Shown: piece by piece, positions 27,456 through 36,838 of the stretch
How the letters are laid out: each line of letters starts with the position of its first letter
Numbering within the stretch: the stretch's first letter is position 1
DNA from: Vibrio nitrifigilis
GTDB taxonomy: Bacteria; Pseudomonadota; Gammaproteobacteria; Enterobacterales; Vibrionaceae
Direction of reading: 5' to 3'
Length of the DNA stretch: 64,000 bases
Assembly (NCBI RefSeq): GCF_015686695.1
Contig: NZ_JADPMR010000001.1
Location: 3,022,990 to 3,086,989, forward strand
Position numbers and translations under genes: made by a program
The notes under the pieces: generated by a model
Told to the model about the DNA's origin: nothing
The model's input: only the letters and a program-made list of their open reading frames with translations
Database searches by the model: none

Positions 27456-28868
27456 CTAAATATCGAGGAAATCTAGGATGCCATTTGCAGCTTTTCGACC
27501 TTCATCAATCGCTGTGACGACCAAATCAGAGCCTCGAACTGCATCACCGCCTGCAAATATTTTTGCGTTCGACGTTTGGTATTGGAACTCTTGTTCACTT
27601 GGCGCTTTAATTCGGCCACGATCATCAAGTTCTACGCCATAAGGTTCTAACCAAGTCATTTGATGAGGTTGGAAACCAAAGGCCATGATCACAGCATCAG
27701 CGGCAAGAACATGCTCACTACCTGGTACTGGTTCTGGACGGCGGCGGCCAGCTGCATCAGGTTCACCTAGCGCTGTTTTGACCACTTTCACGCCCGTGAC
27801 GTTACCTTGACCATCAACTTCGAGAGCAAGTGGTTGAACGTTAAACATAAATTCAACGCCTTCCTCACGCGCATTTTTTACTTCTTTACGAGAGCCTGGC
27901 ATGTTGGCTTCATCGCGGCGGTAAGCACAAATGACTTGTTGGGCATTTTGACGAATGGAAGTCCGTACACAGTCCATCGCGGTATCACCACCACCAAGAA
28001 CGACCACTTTTTTACCAGCCATATCGATGAAAGGTTCGTTGTTCCCTATTTCCATCACTTTGTAAGTGTTAGAAATAAGGAAAGGAAGGGCATCGTAAAC
28101 ACCTGATGCATCTTCATTTTCTAAACCTGCACGCATGTACTTGTAAGTCCCTACACCAAGGAATACGGCATCGTATTCATCGATCAGATCTTGCATTTGT
28201 ACATCTTTGCCCACTTCTGTGTTCAAGCGGAATTCAACGCCCATTTCAGTAAAGATACGGCGGCGGTTTTCCATGACCGATTTTTCTAATTTGAACGAAG
28301 GAATACCAAACGTGAGGAGACCGCCAACTTCAGGGTAGCGATCAAACACAACAGGTTTTACACCGTTACGAATTAAAATATCTGCGGCAGCAAGACCAGC
28401 AGGCCCAGCTCCGATAATGGCAACTTTTTTATCTGTCCATGTCACACTAGACATGTCAGGTTTCCATCCCATCTCAAAAGCTTTATCGGTGATGTATTTT
28501 TCAATATTACCAATAGTCACAGCACCGAAATCTTCACTCAGGGTACAAGAACCTTCACACAAACGATCTTGTGGGCATACACGGCCGCATACCTCTGGCA
28601 AGCTGTTTGTTTGATGAGAAAGCTCAACCGCTTCTAGGATTCGACCTTCGTTGGCAAGTTTCAACCATTGAGGAATGTAGTTATGTACAGGACATTTCCA
28701 TTCACAGTATGGGTTACCACAGTCTAAACAGCGATCCGCTTGTGCGGTCGCTTGTTGTTTAGTAAAGGGTTCGTAGATTTCTACGAACTCGATTTTACGA
28801 ATGTTGAGTGGCTTTTTAGCCGGGTCAACACGGTTTACATCAATAAACTGGTAAACATTCTGGCTCAT
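27456..28868 (-). CDS. gltD: Glutamate synthase (NADPH) small subunit
   Basis: Supplies electrons from NADPH to GltB for glutamate formation from glutamine and 2-oxoglutarate. The start is ATG 28868 with GGAGCC seven bases upstream, giving 470 aa; a longer reading into gltB is not needed. Seen: cysteine clusters for Fe-S centres (CLDCGNPYCEWKCPVHN and CGRVCPQDRLCEGSC, residues ~45-110), FAD site IGAGPAGLAAADIL and NADPH site VVLGGGDTAMDC. It follows gltB after a 19-bp gap. Confidence 0.96.
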   Translation of the reverse strand: MSQNVYQFIDVNRVDPAKKPLNIRKIEFVEIYEPFTKQQATAQADRCLDCGNPYCEWKCPVHNYIPQWLKLANEGRILEAVELSHQTNSLPEVCGRVCPQDRLCEGSCTLSEDFGAVTIGNIEKYITDKAFEMGWKPDMSSVTWTDKKVAIIGAGPAGLAAADILIRNGVKPVVFDRYPEVGGLLTFGIPSFKLEKSVMENRRRIFTEMGVEFRLNTEVGKDVQMQDLIDEYDAVFLGVGTYKYMRAGLENEDASGVYDALPFLISNTYKVMEIGNNEPFIDMAGKKVVVLGGGDTAMDCVRTSIRQNAQQVICAYRRDEANMPGSRKEVKNAREEGVEFMFNVQPLALEVDGQGNVTGVKVVKTALGEPDAAGRRRPEPVPGSEHVLAADAVIMAFGFQPHQMTWLEPYGVELDDRGRIKAPSEQEFQYQTSNAKIFAGGDAVRGSDLVVTAIDEGRKAANGILDFLDI

Positions 28869-28887
28869 TGTTTTTGGCTCCTTCCAA

Positions 28888-31800
28888 TTACTGTGCCTGA
28901 ACGCGAAGTTCAGCTGCACTACGGCTTTGGTGACCCAATAGAGTCTGAAGATCCGCGGCCTGCGGTTTCACTAAATAGAACTTAGGAATCCATTCATCAA
29001 AGTTCGCTAAGATAGATTCAGCGTAAACCGAACCTGTCTCTTCTAAGTGCTCTGCAATCAGACCACGTAGATGTTCTTGGTGAATGTATAGGTCTTCTAA
29101 AGACAGTGCTTCAACAGACTCTTCGTTAACACGACCTTGGAAGTCGCCATTTTGGTCAAGTACATAAGCGAATCCGCCTGTCATACCTGCGCCAAAGTTA
29201 ACACCTGTTGCCCCTAGAATTGCTACAATACCGCCTGTCATATATTCACAAGCGTTATCACCCGCGCCTTCGATAACCGCAATAGTGCCAGAGTTACGAA
29301 CACCAAAACGTTCACCTGCTTTACCTGCCGCAAAGAGCTTACCGCCCGTCGCACCATATAAACAGGTGTTACCAATAATCGTTGCTTCATTACAAGCGAA
29401 TGCTGTACCTTGGTGAGGTTTTACAACCAGCTTACCGCCAGCCATACCTTTACCCACATAGTCGTTTGCATCGCCAGTTAAAATAAGCTCAACACCACCT
29501 GCATTCCAAACACCAAATGATTGCCCCGCAGTACCTTCAAGAATAATTCGAGTCGGTGAGCCTGCTAGACCTTGGTTACCGTATCGTTTAGCAATTTCAC
29601 CTGATAGGCGAGCACCAATTGAACGGTCGGTGTTAATAACGCTGTAGTAAAGCTCTTGAGATTCTTCTCTTTCCACTGCTGCTATCGCATCTTTAACAAT
29701 GCGTTGGTTTAGCTCACCGTTATCAAACGGTGTGTTTGGTTCAGTGCAGTAGAATGGAAAATCTTCTGGAGAAACTGGTTTTTCTAAGATGTTAGATAAA
29801 TCTAGTTTGCTCTGTTTCGCTGTTAAACCTTCGATAGTTTCCAGTAAATCGGTACGACCAATAAGGTCTGTCAATTTCTCTACACCCAGTTCAGCAAGAT
29901 ATCCTCGTACTTCTTCTGCAAGACCAGTGAAATAGTGCATCACCATTTCAGGTAGGCCTTTGAAGTACTCTTTACGCAGTGTTTCATCTTGTGTCGCTAC
30001 ACCTGTTGCACAGTTGTTTAGGTGACAGATACGAAGGAATTTACATCCCATCGAAACCATTGGTGCAGTACCGAAACCGAAGCTTTCAGCACCTAAAATG
30101 GCACCTTTAATGACATCTAACCCTGTTTTTAAACCGCCATCGACTTGCAAGCGAATTTTATGACGAAGACCATTAGCAACAAGAGCTTGCTGAGTTTCAG
30201 CTAGGCCAAGTTCCCAAGGGCAACCCGCATATTTCACGGAAGTTAATGGACTTGCTGCCGTACCACCGTCATAACCTGAGATAGTGATAAGGTCTGCATA
30301 GGCTTTAGCAACACCTGTTGCGATAGTCCCTACGCCTGGTTCAGAAACGAGTTTTACCGACACGAGAGCATCTGGGTTAACTTGTTTTAAATCGAAAATG
30401 AGCTGAGCCAAATCTTCGATAGAGTAAATATCGTGGTGCGGTGGTGGAGAAATTAGGGTAACCCCTTGCACCGAGTGACGCAGTTTAGCTATTTCTGCAG
30501 TCACTTTATGGCCTGGTAGCTGACCACCTTCACCCGGTTTTGCACCTTGAGCAACTTTAATTTGAATGACATCTGCATTCGTTAGGTAATGTGGTGTCAC
30601 CCCGAAACGACCTGATGCAACTTGCTTGATACGAGAGTTACGTTCAGTGCCAAAACGACGTGGATCTTCACCACCTTCACCAGAGTTTGAGAAGCCGCCA
30701 AGGCGGTTCATCGCTGTTGCAAGTGCTTCGTGAGCTTCAGGGCTTAATGCACCAATCGACATTGCCGCCGAGTCAAACCGTTTAAATAGGCCAGTTGTCG
30801 GCTCTACTTTTTCTAGTGGAATAGATTGGTCAGATTTTTTCAGCTTCATCAAGTCACGCAGTGTTGCCACTGGGCGATTGTTGACTTGGGCAGAGAAGGT
30901 TTTGTAATCCGATTGTTCACCTGATTTAACCGCTTTTTGCAATGTTTGCACGACATCTGGGTTAAATGCGTGGTATTCACCGCCGTGAACATATTTCAGT
31001 AAACCTCCGTGCTCAATTGACTTACGTTTGGTCCATGCTTTACGAGACAAGTTGTACAAATCTTGTTGGAAATCAGCAAAGTTTGCACCTTGAATACGAG
31101 TAACCACACCTTTAAAGCACAGCTCAACAAGTTCAGAATTCAAACCAACGGCTTCAAACAGTTGTGAACAACGGTAAGACGCTACAGTTGAAATCCCCAT
31201 TTTCGACATGATCTTATACAGACCTTTGTTGATGCCGTATTGGTAGTTTTGCATGACGGTACGGTAGTCTTTCTCTATCGCACCATCGTCAACCAACTTG
31301 CCTAGTGTTTCATAGGCGAGGTAAGGATAAATCGCAGTAGCACCAAAGCCGATTAAAACGGCAAATTGGTGTGGGTCACGAGCCGCAGCGGTTTCAACAA
31401 TAATGTTGGCATCACAACGCAATTGTGTTTTCACTAAGCGAGTTTGAATCGCACCGACAGCCATAGCTGCTGGAATTGGCAGTTTGCCTTTGGTGAGTGC
31501 GCGATCAGAGAGTACCAGTAGTACTGTACCATCGCGAACTAATTGCTCAGCTTCATCACAAAGATCTAAAACCGCCTGTTTTAAATCTTTCTCTTCAGGA
31601 TCAAAATTGATGTCGAGAATGGTATTGCGGTAGTGTTCATCATTGAGTGTCAGTAGTTGCTGCATGTCTGAGTAAAGCAGCACTGGCGAATCAAATGTCA
31701 CTCGGTAAGCGTGTCCGTCGGTTTCATTGAACACGTTCATTTCTTGGCCGATACAAGTGGCAAGAGACATCACGTGTTTTTCACGTAATGGGTCAATCGG

Positions 31801-33351
31801 TGGGTTAGTGACCTGAGCGAATTTTTGACGGAAATAATCCGTGACTAACCGTTCTTTTGAAGACAAAACGGCCATTGGGGTGTCATCACCCATAGAGCCG
31901 ACCGCTTCTTGTCCCATGTCGCCAAGAACACGAAGAATCTGATCGATTTCTTCATTACTCATCGCGAATTGCTTTTGGTACGTTTTCAGCAGATCGGGTT
32001 CAAATTCACGTTGACCCACTTTATCGTCCGGTAAATCAGAGAATGGTGTTAGTGGGTAGACACAACGGCTTAACCATTCTTTGTATGGGTGACGCACTTT
32101 TAGGTCGTTATCGATCTCGCTGGATTGCCAGATTTTAGCTTCTTTCGTGTCGATAACGAGCAGTTCACCTGGACCAACACGGCCTTTTTCAGCCACTTCA
32201 TCTGGTGCGTAATCCCAAATGCCGATTTCGGAAGCCAGTGTAATTAACTTATCTTTAGTGATCACATAGCGCGCAGGACGTAGGCCGTTACGGTCTAAGT
32301 TACAGGCAGCAAAACGGCCATCAGATAAGACGATACCAGCAGGGCCATCCCATGGTTCCATATGCTTTGAGTTGAAATCATAAAAGGCGCGTAAATCTTC
32401 ATCCATGTCTGGGTGGTGCTGCCAAGCTGGCGGCACTAGCATACGCATTGCACGGAACAGGTCCATACCGCCTTGTAGAAGCAATTCCAGCATATTGTCT
32501 AGGCTAGATGAGTCTGAGCCTGTTTCGTTGACAAACGGTGCGGCACTTTGCAAATCGGGCAGTAATGGTGATGAGAATTTGTAGCCACGAGCGCGCGCCC
32601 ATTCTCGGTTACCTTGAATGGTATTGATCTCACCGTTGTGGGCAAGATAACGGAATGGTTGAGCTAACGGCCAACGAGGTTGGGTGTTGGTCGAGAAACG
32701 CTGGTGGAATAGACAGATGGCAGATTCCATACGTAAATCAGCCAAATCTTTATAGAAGCGGGGAAGGTCTGCAGGCATACATAGGCCTTTGTAGACGATC
32801 ACCTGAGTGGACAATGAACAGATATAAAAATCGTCATCTTCCGTAATTTGTTTTTCGATACGACGGCGAGCGATGTATAAACGACGCTCAATATCTCGAG
32901 CTTGCCAGCCAGCAGGTGCAGAAACAAAGACTTGCTGAATATCAGGCAAAGAGCTGCTTGCGATAGGACCTAGGACTTTTGCATTTGTTGGCACAGTACG
33001 CCAACCTGCAACAGTTAAAGTTTCTTGCGCAAGTTCTTTGTTGATAATATCGCGAGCTGTTTGTGCTTTGATAGGATCCTGGCTGAGGAAAATCATGCCG
33101 ATAGCATATTGTTTTCCAAGCTTCCAGTTCTGCTCATCAGCGATTAAACGCATGTATGAGTCAGGTTTTTGTAATAGTAGGCCACACCCGTCACCGGTTT
33201 TACCATCAGCAGCAATACCGCCACGGTGTGTCATACGATCAAGAGCTGAAATAGCGGTTCGAACAAGCTTATGACTTGCTTGCCCTTCCATATGGGCAAT
33301 TAACCCGAATCCGCAGTTATCTCGTTCAAAACTTGGATCATATAGAGCCAT
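28888..33351 (-). CDS. gltB: Glutamate synthase (NADPH) large subunit
   Basis: The 1487-aa amidotransferase and synthase subunit. The N-terminal nucleophile is the cysteine at residue 13 (DNCGFGLIAHMEG), exposed after removal of a 12-residue propeptide. The FMN-binding synthase domain holds the 3Fe-4S motif CKFLRICHLNNC (C-x5-C-x4-C), and the C-terminal region is the glycine-repeat GXGXG beta-helix (GGKLVVKPHQG, GNTCLYGATGG). A GGGAG ribosome site precedes ATG 33351. First gene of the gltBD operon and the main route of ammonia assimilation together with glutamine synthetase. Confidence 0.97.
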   Translation of the reverse strand: MALYDPSFERDNCGFGLIAHMEGQASHKLVRTAISALDRMTHRGGIAADGKTGDGCGLLLQKPDSYMRLIADEQNWKLGKQYAIGMIFLSQDPIKAQTARDIINKELAQETLTVAGWRTVPTNAKVLGPIASSSLPDIQQVFVSAPAGWQARDIERRLYIARRRIEKQITEDDDFYICSLSTQVIVYKGLCMPADLPRFYKDLADLRMESAICLFHQRFSTNTQPRWPLAQPFRYLAHNGEINTIQGNREWARARGYKFSSPLLPDLQSAAPFVNETGSDSSSLDNMLELLLQGGMDLFRAMRMLVPPAWQHHPDMDEDLRAFYDFNSKHMEPWDGPAGIVLSDGRFAACNLDRNGLRPARYVITKDKLITLASEIGIWDYAPDEVAEKGRVGPGELLVIDTKEAKIWQSSEIDNDLKVRHPYKEWLSRCVYPLTPFSDLPDDKVGQREFEPDLLKTYQKQFAMSNEEIDQILRVLGDMGQEAVGSMGDDTPMAVLSSKERLVTDYFRQKFAQVTNPPIDPLREKHVMSLATCIGQEMNVFNETDGHAYRVTFDSPVLLYSDMQQLLTLNDEHYRNTILDINFDPEEKDLKQAVLDLCDEAEQLVRDGTVLLVLSDRALTKGKLPIPAAMAVGAIQTRLVKTQLRCDANIIVETAAARDPHQFAVLIGFGATAIYPYLAYETLGKLVDDGAIEKDYRTVMQNYQYGINKGLYKIMSKMGISTVASYRCSQLFEAVGLNSELVELCFKGVVTRIQGANFADFQQDLYNLSRKAWTKRKSIEHGGLLKYVHGGEYHAFNPDVVQTLQKAVKSGEQSDYKTFSAQVNNRPVATLRDLMKLKKSDQSIPLEKVEPTTGLFKRFDSAAMSIGALSPEAHEALATAMNRLGGFSNSGEGGEDPRRFGTERNSRIKQVASGRFGVTPHYLTNADVIQIKVAQGAKPGEGGQLPGHKVTAEIAKLRHSVQGVTLISPPPHHDIYSIEDLAQLIFDLKQVNPDALVSVKLVSEPGVGTIATGVAKAYADLITISGYDGGTAASPLTSVKYAGCPWELGLAETQQALVANGLRHKIRLQVDGGLKTGLDVIKGAILGAESFGFGTAPMVSMGCKFLRICHLNNCATGVATQDETLRKEYFKGLPEMVMHYFTGLAEEVRGYLAELGVEKLTDLIGRTDLLETIEGLTAKQSKLDLSNILEKPVSPEDFPFYCTEPNTPFDNGELNQRIVKDAIAAVEREESQELYYSVINTDRSIGARLSGEIAKRYGNQGLAGSPTRIILEGTAGQSFGVWNAGGVELILTGDANDYVGKGMAGGKLVVKPHQGTAFACNEATIIGNTCLYGATGGKLFAAGKAGERFGVRNSGTIAVIEGAGDNACEYMTGGIVAILGATGVNFGAGMTGGFAYVLDQNGDFQGRVNEESVEALSLEDLYIHQEHLRGLIAEHLEETGSVYAESILANFDEWIPKFYLVKPQAADLQTLLGHQSRSAAELRVQAQ

Positions 33352-33945
33352 TGCAATTCTCCCTTCTTGCCTTTGTTCTGTCTTCCAGACAGTAAATGAC
33401 TAGATATTCTTGTAAATTATACTTATATGAATGTTTATATTTAAAATATGATTAAAACTGTAAAAGAGCTCTGTCTAAAATTTTTCACTGAGCTCACAAC
33501 CTATAGCTTATTGTACAAAAGGTCAAGTTACTGGTGAAAAATCGTTCGTAGATGAGATTTACTATTAAATACAAATATAATCATCTATATATCAATGTGT
33601 TATCTTTCTCCTTGCCGCAAAGATTTAACATTTTTCTCTCATTACATGAGAAAATGAGATTATCGAATGTTAGCGAGTGGTGAGGTAAGTTATTTGCTGA
33701 GGAGAAACTTATTATGTGACAGAGATGATATATAGTGTAAATAACTAACTTTTAATTTAATTATGGATTAATGTTCTAAATTAGTTCAATCTAAACACAG
33801 AGGCTAGTTAATTACCTTGTTCATTAAGAATATAGCGCTATTGATGATACAAAAGACTAAGATTTATTGATTTCGATTAGCAACTCACATGTCACACTGA
33901 CCTAAACTGCATCTCTTAGTTAAGGTGAGGTGAGTAGGAAAATCA
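33352..33945. other. 594-bp gltB-yhcC divergent intergenic region
   Basis: AT-rich, no credible gene. It must carry the gltB and yhcC promoters. One small inverted repeat (TTTTCTC / GAGAAAA, 33632-33653) is present. I see no sigma-54 promoter (GG-N10-GC type with NtrC sites), riboswitch or clear operator. Confidence 0.5.
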
Positions 33946-34863
33946 ATGCAGCTCCATGAATTAGTCAATACAATTGGTCAGGATTTACAAAGACGTTATG
34001 GAGAAAAGGTTCATAAACTGACTTTACACGGTGGATTTAGCTGCCCCAATCGTGACGGAACGATTGGCCGTGGTGGTTGCACTTTTTGTAATGTCGCCTC
34101 TTTTGTGGATGAAAACACGCAAGTTGAATCTATCCCGCAGCAGCTTACTCATCGAGCTCAAGAAATCTCCCGAGCCAAAAAGTATCTCGCTTATTTTCAA
34201 GCCTATACCAGCACTTATGCTGAAGTTCAGTTATTAAAAAATATGTATGAGCAAGCATTACATCAGGCTGATATTGTTGGGCTATGTGTAGGAACTCGGC
34301 CTGATTGCGTGCCTGATGCGGTATTAACTTTACTTGCTGATTATGTCGCTCAAGGTTATGAGGTATGGTTAGAACTCGGGCTGCAAACCGCCAATGACCA
34401 AACCTTAAAGCGTATTAATCGTGGTCACGGTTTTGCTGAATATGCCGATATTGTGCCGAAGGCGCGTCGCTTAGGTATTAAAGTATGCACGCACTTAATC
34501 GTTGGGTTACCGAGAGAAACAAAAGCCGATAACCTTGAGACTTTAGATAAAGTTTTAACTATAGAGACTGATGGGATCAAGCTTCATAATTTGCATATTG
34601 TCACAGGAAGTACCATGGCTAAAGCGTGGCAATCGGGGCGATTAGCGGCTATCTCACTGCCTGAATATGTTGATATTGCTTGCGAAATGATTCGTCGTAC
34701 GCCGTCGAATATCGTTTATCATCGCGTTTCGTCTGCGGCTCGGCGTCCTACCTTATTAGCTCCGTTATGGTGTGAAAACCGCTGGCTAGCAATGACGGAA
34801 ATTGGTAAGGTCCTAGATAAACTCGGGCCACAAGGTTCTTTAATTGGACAGTCTTTTAGATAA
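33946..34863 (+). CDS. yhcC: TIGR01212-type radical SAM protein (YhcC-like)
   Basis: A 305-aa radical S-adenosylmethionine protein. The cluster-binding cysteines are in the N-terminal motif CPNRDGTIGRGGCTFC (residues ~29-44), the form found in the YhcC family. Further motifs are VGTRPDCVPD, WLELGLQTANDQTLKRINRGH and VCTHLIVGLPRE. The substrate is not known to me. In E. coli yhcC also lies divergently beside gltB, so the pairing is conserved. Confidence 0.88.
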   Translation: MQLHELVNTIGQDLQRRYGEKVHKLTLHGGFSCPNRDGTIGRGGCTFCNVASFVDENTQVESIPQQLTHRAQEISRAKKYLAYFQAYTSTYAEVQLLKNMYEQALHQADIVGLCVGTRPDCVPDAVLTLLADYVAQGYEVWLELGLQTANDQTLKRINRGHGFAEYADIVPKARRLGIKVCTHLIVGLPRETKADNLETLDKVLTIETDGIKLHNLHIVTGSTMAKAWQSGRLAAISLPEYVDIACEMIRRTPSNIVYHRVSSAARRPTLLAPLWCENRWLAMTEIGKVLDKLGPQGSLIGQSFR

Positions 34864-34897
34864 ATAGACAGCCGCATATATACAGCTGTCATTCACT

Positions 34898-35455
34898 TTA
34901 TTGATCTAATTGGCGCATGACGCGAGCTGGATTGCCCGCAACTAAATGATATGGTGGCACATCTTTAGTTACTACGCTTCCTGCACCAACAACAGCCCCT
35001 TCACCGATAGTGACTCCAGGTAATACGATCACACCTCCACCCATCCAGACATTGGATTCGATTGTAATCGGCTCAGCCCATCCAATGTGTTGATTACGCG
35101 TTTCTGCATCCAACGGGTGATGAGCAGTATAAAGCTGGACATTTGGACCAATGAAGACATGATCACCAATCGTCACCGGTGCGGGGTCTAGCAGAGTGAA
35201 ATTAAAGTTAATAAAAACATGATTTCCAATCGTGGTGTTCATGCCGTAATCGACATTTAAACGTTTTTCAATATGGACATCTTCTCCAAGAGAACCAAAC
35301 ATTTGTTTGAGTAGATCTTGTTGGGCTTCTACATTCTCACGTTCAATTTCGTTGTATTTTGCTACGAGATTGCGAGTAATATTTCGAATTTTAACCAGTT
35401 CAGGATCGTTGATAGGGTAACGTTCTCCTGCCAGCATATCTTGGCGGGCTGTCAT
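34898..35455 (-). CDS. Sugar O-acetyltransferase (maltose/galactoside acetyltransferase type)
   Basis: A 185-aa left-handed beta-helix acetyltransferase of the Maa/LacA group. The N-terminal helical region (RQDMLAGERYP, residues 3-13) is typical of the family; the hexapeptide repeats run from about residue 70 (IGNHVFINFNF, IGDHVFIGPNVQL) to GVTIGEGAVVGAGSVVTKDVP, and the catalytic histidine lies in YTAHHPLDAETR. It transfers acetyl from acetyl-CoA to a sugar hydroxyl; the natural acceptor is unknown. Single gene. Confidence 0.88.
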   Translation of the reverse strand: MTARQDMLAGERYPINDPELVKIRNITRNLVAKYNEIERENVEAQQDLLKQMFGSLGEDVHIEKRLNVDYGMNTTIGNHVFINFNFTLLDPAPVTIGDHVFIGPNVQLYTAHHPLDAETRNQHIGWAEPITIESNVWMGGGVIVLPGVTIGEGAVVGAGSVVTKDVPPYHLVAGNPARVMRQLDQ

Positions 35456-35598
35456 ATCTCAGTACATCTCTTCATTATAAAAAATACGATGGTACCGGTT
35501 TCATATTCGAGTAACTTAGATCTGCCTCTCTATTTGTCATTTAAATGAATCAGAGTTTTACCTCAGTCATCTCAATATTCTTTCGGTAATGCCTTCTT

Positions 35599-35618
35599 TC
35601 TTAGGCAAGGTACTGATT
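35599..35618. repeat. Dispersed repeat fragment, copy C
   Basis: 20 bp that match 18 of 20 bases with the reverse complement of 52063-52082, inside the 192-bp gap between the acetyltransferase and the AraC regulator. The flanks are too diverged to define a full element. Confidence 0.45.
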
Positions 35619-35647
35619 GAAAGATAGAGTCTTTTTACGTAGGTAGA

Positions 35648-36499
35648 TCAACGCACTTCCATTAATTGGTATTGCTTTGGAGTTAGACCATATTCCTTTT
35701 TAAATTGGCGTATGTAATAGGAAATATTATCGTAGCCAACTTCATAGGCTGTATCTGTAACAGATAAGTGGCGTAGGTATTGACGTGACTTCTGTAACCG
35801 TAAGCGTGTGAAGTAGTCTTTGGGGCATTGATTGGTGATTAATTTAAATTTCTGACTGAAATTGGAGATCGACATATCAACCTCTTCTGCAATATCAGAG
35901 ATAGACATGTAGTTGCCTTGGGTAGAGTTCATCAGCCGAATCGCTTTATTGATTGGGTGATGCTGGTGGTGTTGAATGATTTCGTGACACCCCTGAATTT
36001 TCATTAATTCATAAACCAACTCTTGGCAGGTGATGTCGACGAGAAACTTCATATTAAGATCTCGTTCAGCCATGATTTCTTGCATTCGACCTTGTAAGGC
36101 AGACAAGCGATGAGAGATCGAATCAAGGAAGAAAGTGGAGTAAGTGATGTTTTTTGATGGTTCAATCTCCAATTGAGACGATACCTTCTGATTGACATCG
36201 TTAATAAGCTGATCGCTAAATTCATATACTAATGCACGCGTGTATTCGGACATCGACATATACACATTCGAGTGTGGTGGTAATAATATGAATTGGTCAC
36301 GATTGTAAACGAATTGCTCAGATTGATTGATACTGACCGTTTTTGCACCATCGATAATGGTGCATAAGCGTGGTGCATCATACGAGCGATATTCATCGTT
36401 ATAGTGTTTTGGTAAATCGTAATAGAGCAGGTTTAAACTATCAGTTGCAAAGGCGTACTCGGTTTCTGCTACCTTGTTAAAATTATGAATTTTATACAC
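35648..36499 (-). CDS. AraC-family transcriptional regulator
   Basis: A 283-aa regulator. The N-terminal ~170 residues form a cupin-like sensing part, and the C-terminal ~100 residues are the AraC DNA-binding domain with two helix-turn-helix units: MSISDIAEEVDMSISNFSQKFK and VTDTAYEVGYDNISYYIRQFKKEYG-type, ending in GLTPKQYQ. It lies just downstream of the reverse-strand aldehyde dehydrogenase (about 340 bp apart), a reasonable but unproven target. The inducer is unknown. Confidence 0.88.
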   Translation of the reverse strand: MYKIHNFNKVAETEYAFATDSLNLLYYDLPKHYNDEYRSYDAPRLCTIIDGAKTVSINQSEQFVYNRDQFILLPPHSNVYMSMSEYTRALVYEFSDQLINDVNQKVSSQLEIEPSKNITYSTFFLDSISHRLSALQGRMQEIMAERDLNMKFLVDITCQELVYELMKIQGCHEIIQHHQHHPINKAIRLMNSTQGNYMSISDIAEEVDMSISNFSQKFKLITNQCPKDYFTRLRLQKSRQYLRHLSVTDTAYEVGYDNISYYIRQFKKEYGLTPKQYQLMEVR

Positions 36500-36697
36500 A
36501 AAGCACCTCGCAATGAACGGATAGACTAATTACGGCAGATTATAATGGAGGGTGACGTTATCCACTATATGAATCAAAACGCTTACACAGTGAGTGGTTT
36601 TTATTTTCTTCATATAAATAAGTAAGATAGCGATAGAAAAGAAAGTAGCTATTTATTAACTTTGTGACCAGTAACGAAATGAGAAAGATTAAGAAAT

Positions 36698-36733
36698 AGC
36701 CCAACAAGAAAAGGTAGAAATACTTGTTGGGCT
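36698..36733 (-). terminator. Aldehyde dehydrogenase transcript terminator
   Basis: On the minus strand: perfect 11-bp arms AGCCCAACAAG and CTTGTTGGGCT around a 14-nt loop, followed by ATTTCTT. It is the last of three hairpins after the gene. Confidence 0.65.
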
Positions 36734-36753
36734 GGCTTAGTGACAAAGAGTGA

Positions 36754-36790
36754 TACCTCTTCTATTGGTGACATGAAGATAGAAGAGGTA
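36754..36790 (-). other. Perfect 12-bp hairpin in the aldehyde dehydrogenase 3' UTR
   Basis: Arms TACCTCTTCTAT and ATAGAAGAGGTA around a 13-nt loop. A further small hairpin (GACCGA/TCGGTC, 36795-36821) lies between it and the stop codon. It has no U tract of its own, so it looks like RNA structure rather than a terminator. Confidence 0.6.
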
Positions 36791-36838
36791 AAGGGACCGA
36801 TAGCTTGGGGTTGTCTCGGTCTCTCACTCACTCAATGC

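Noticed and set aside
34867..34890. Terminator between yhcC and the acetyltransferase
   Set aside because: A GACAGC/GCTGTC stem is present but the loop is large and no T tract follows on either strand.
36649..36831. 60-aa ORF on the minus strand after the aldehyde dehydrogenase
   Set aside because: It spans the structured 3' UTR, has no ribosome site and its codons are explained by the hairpin arms.
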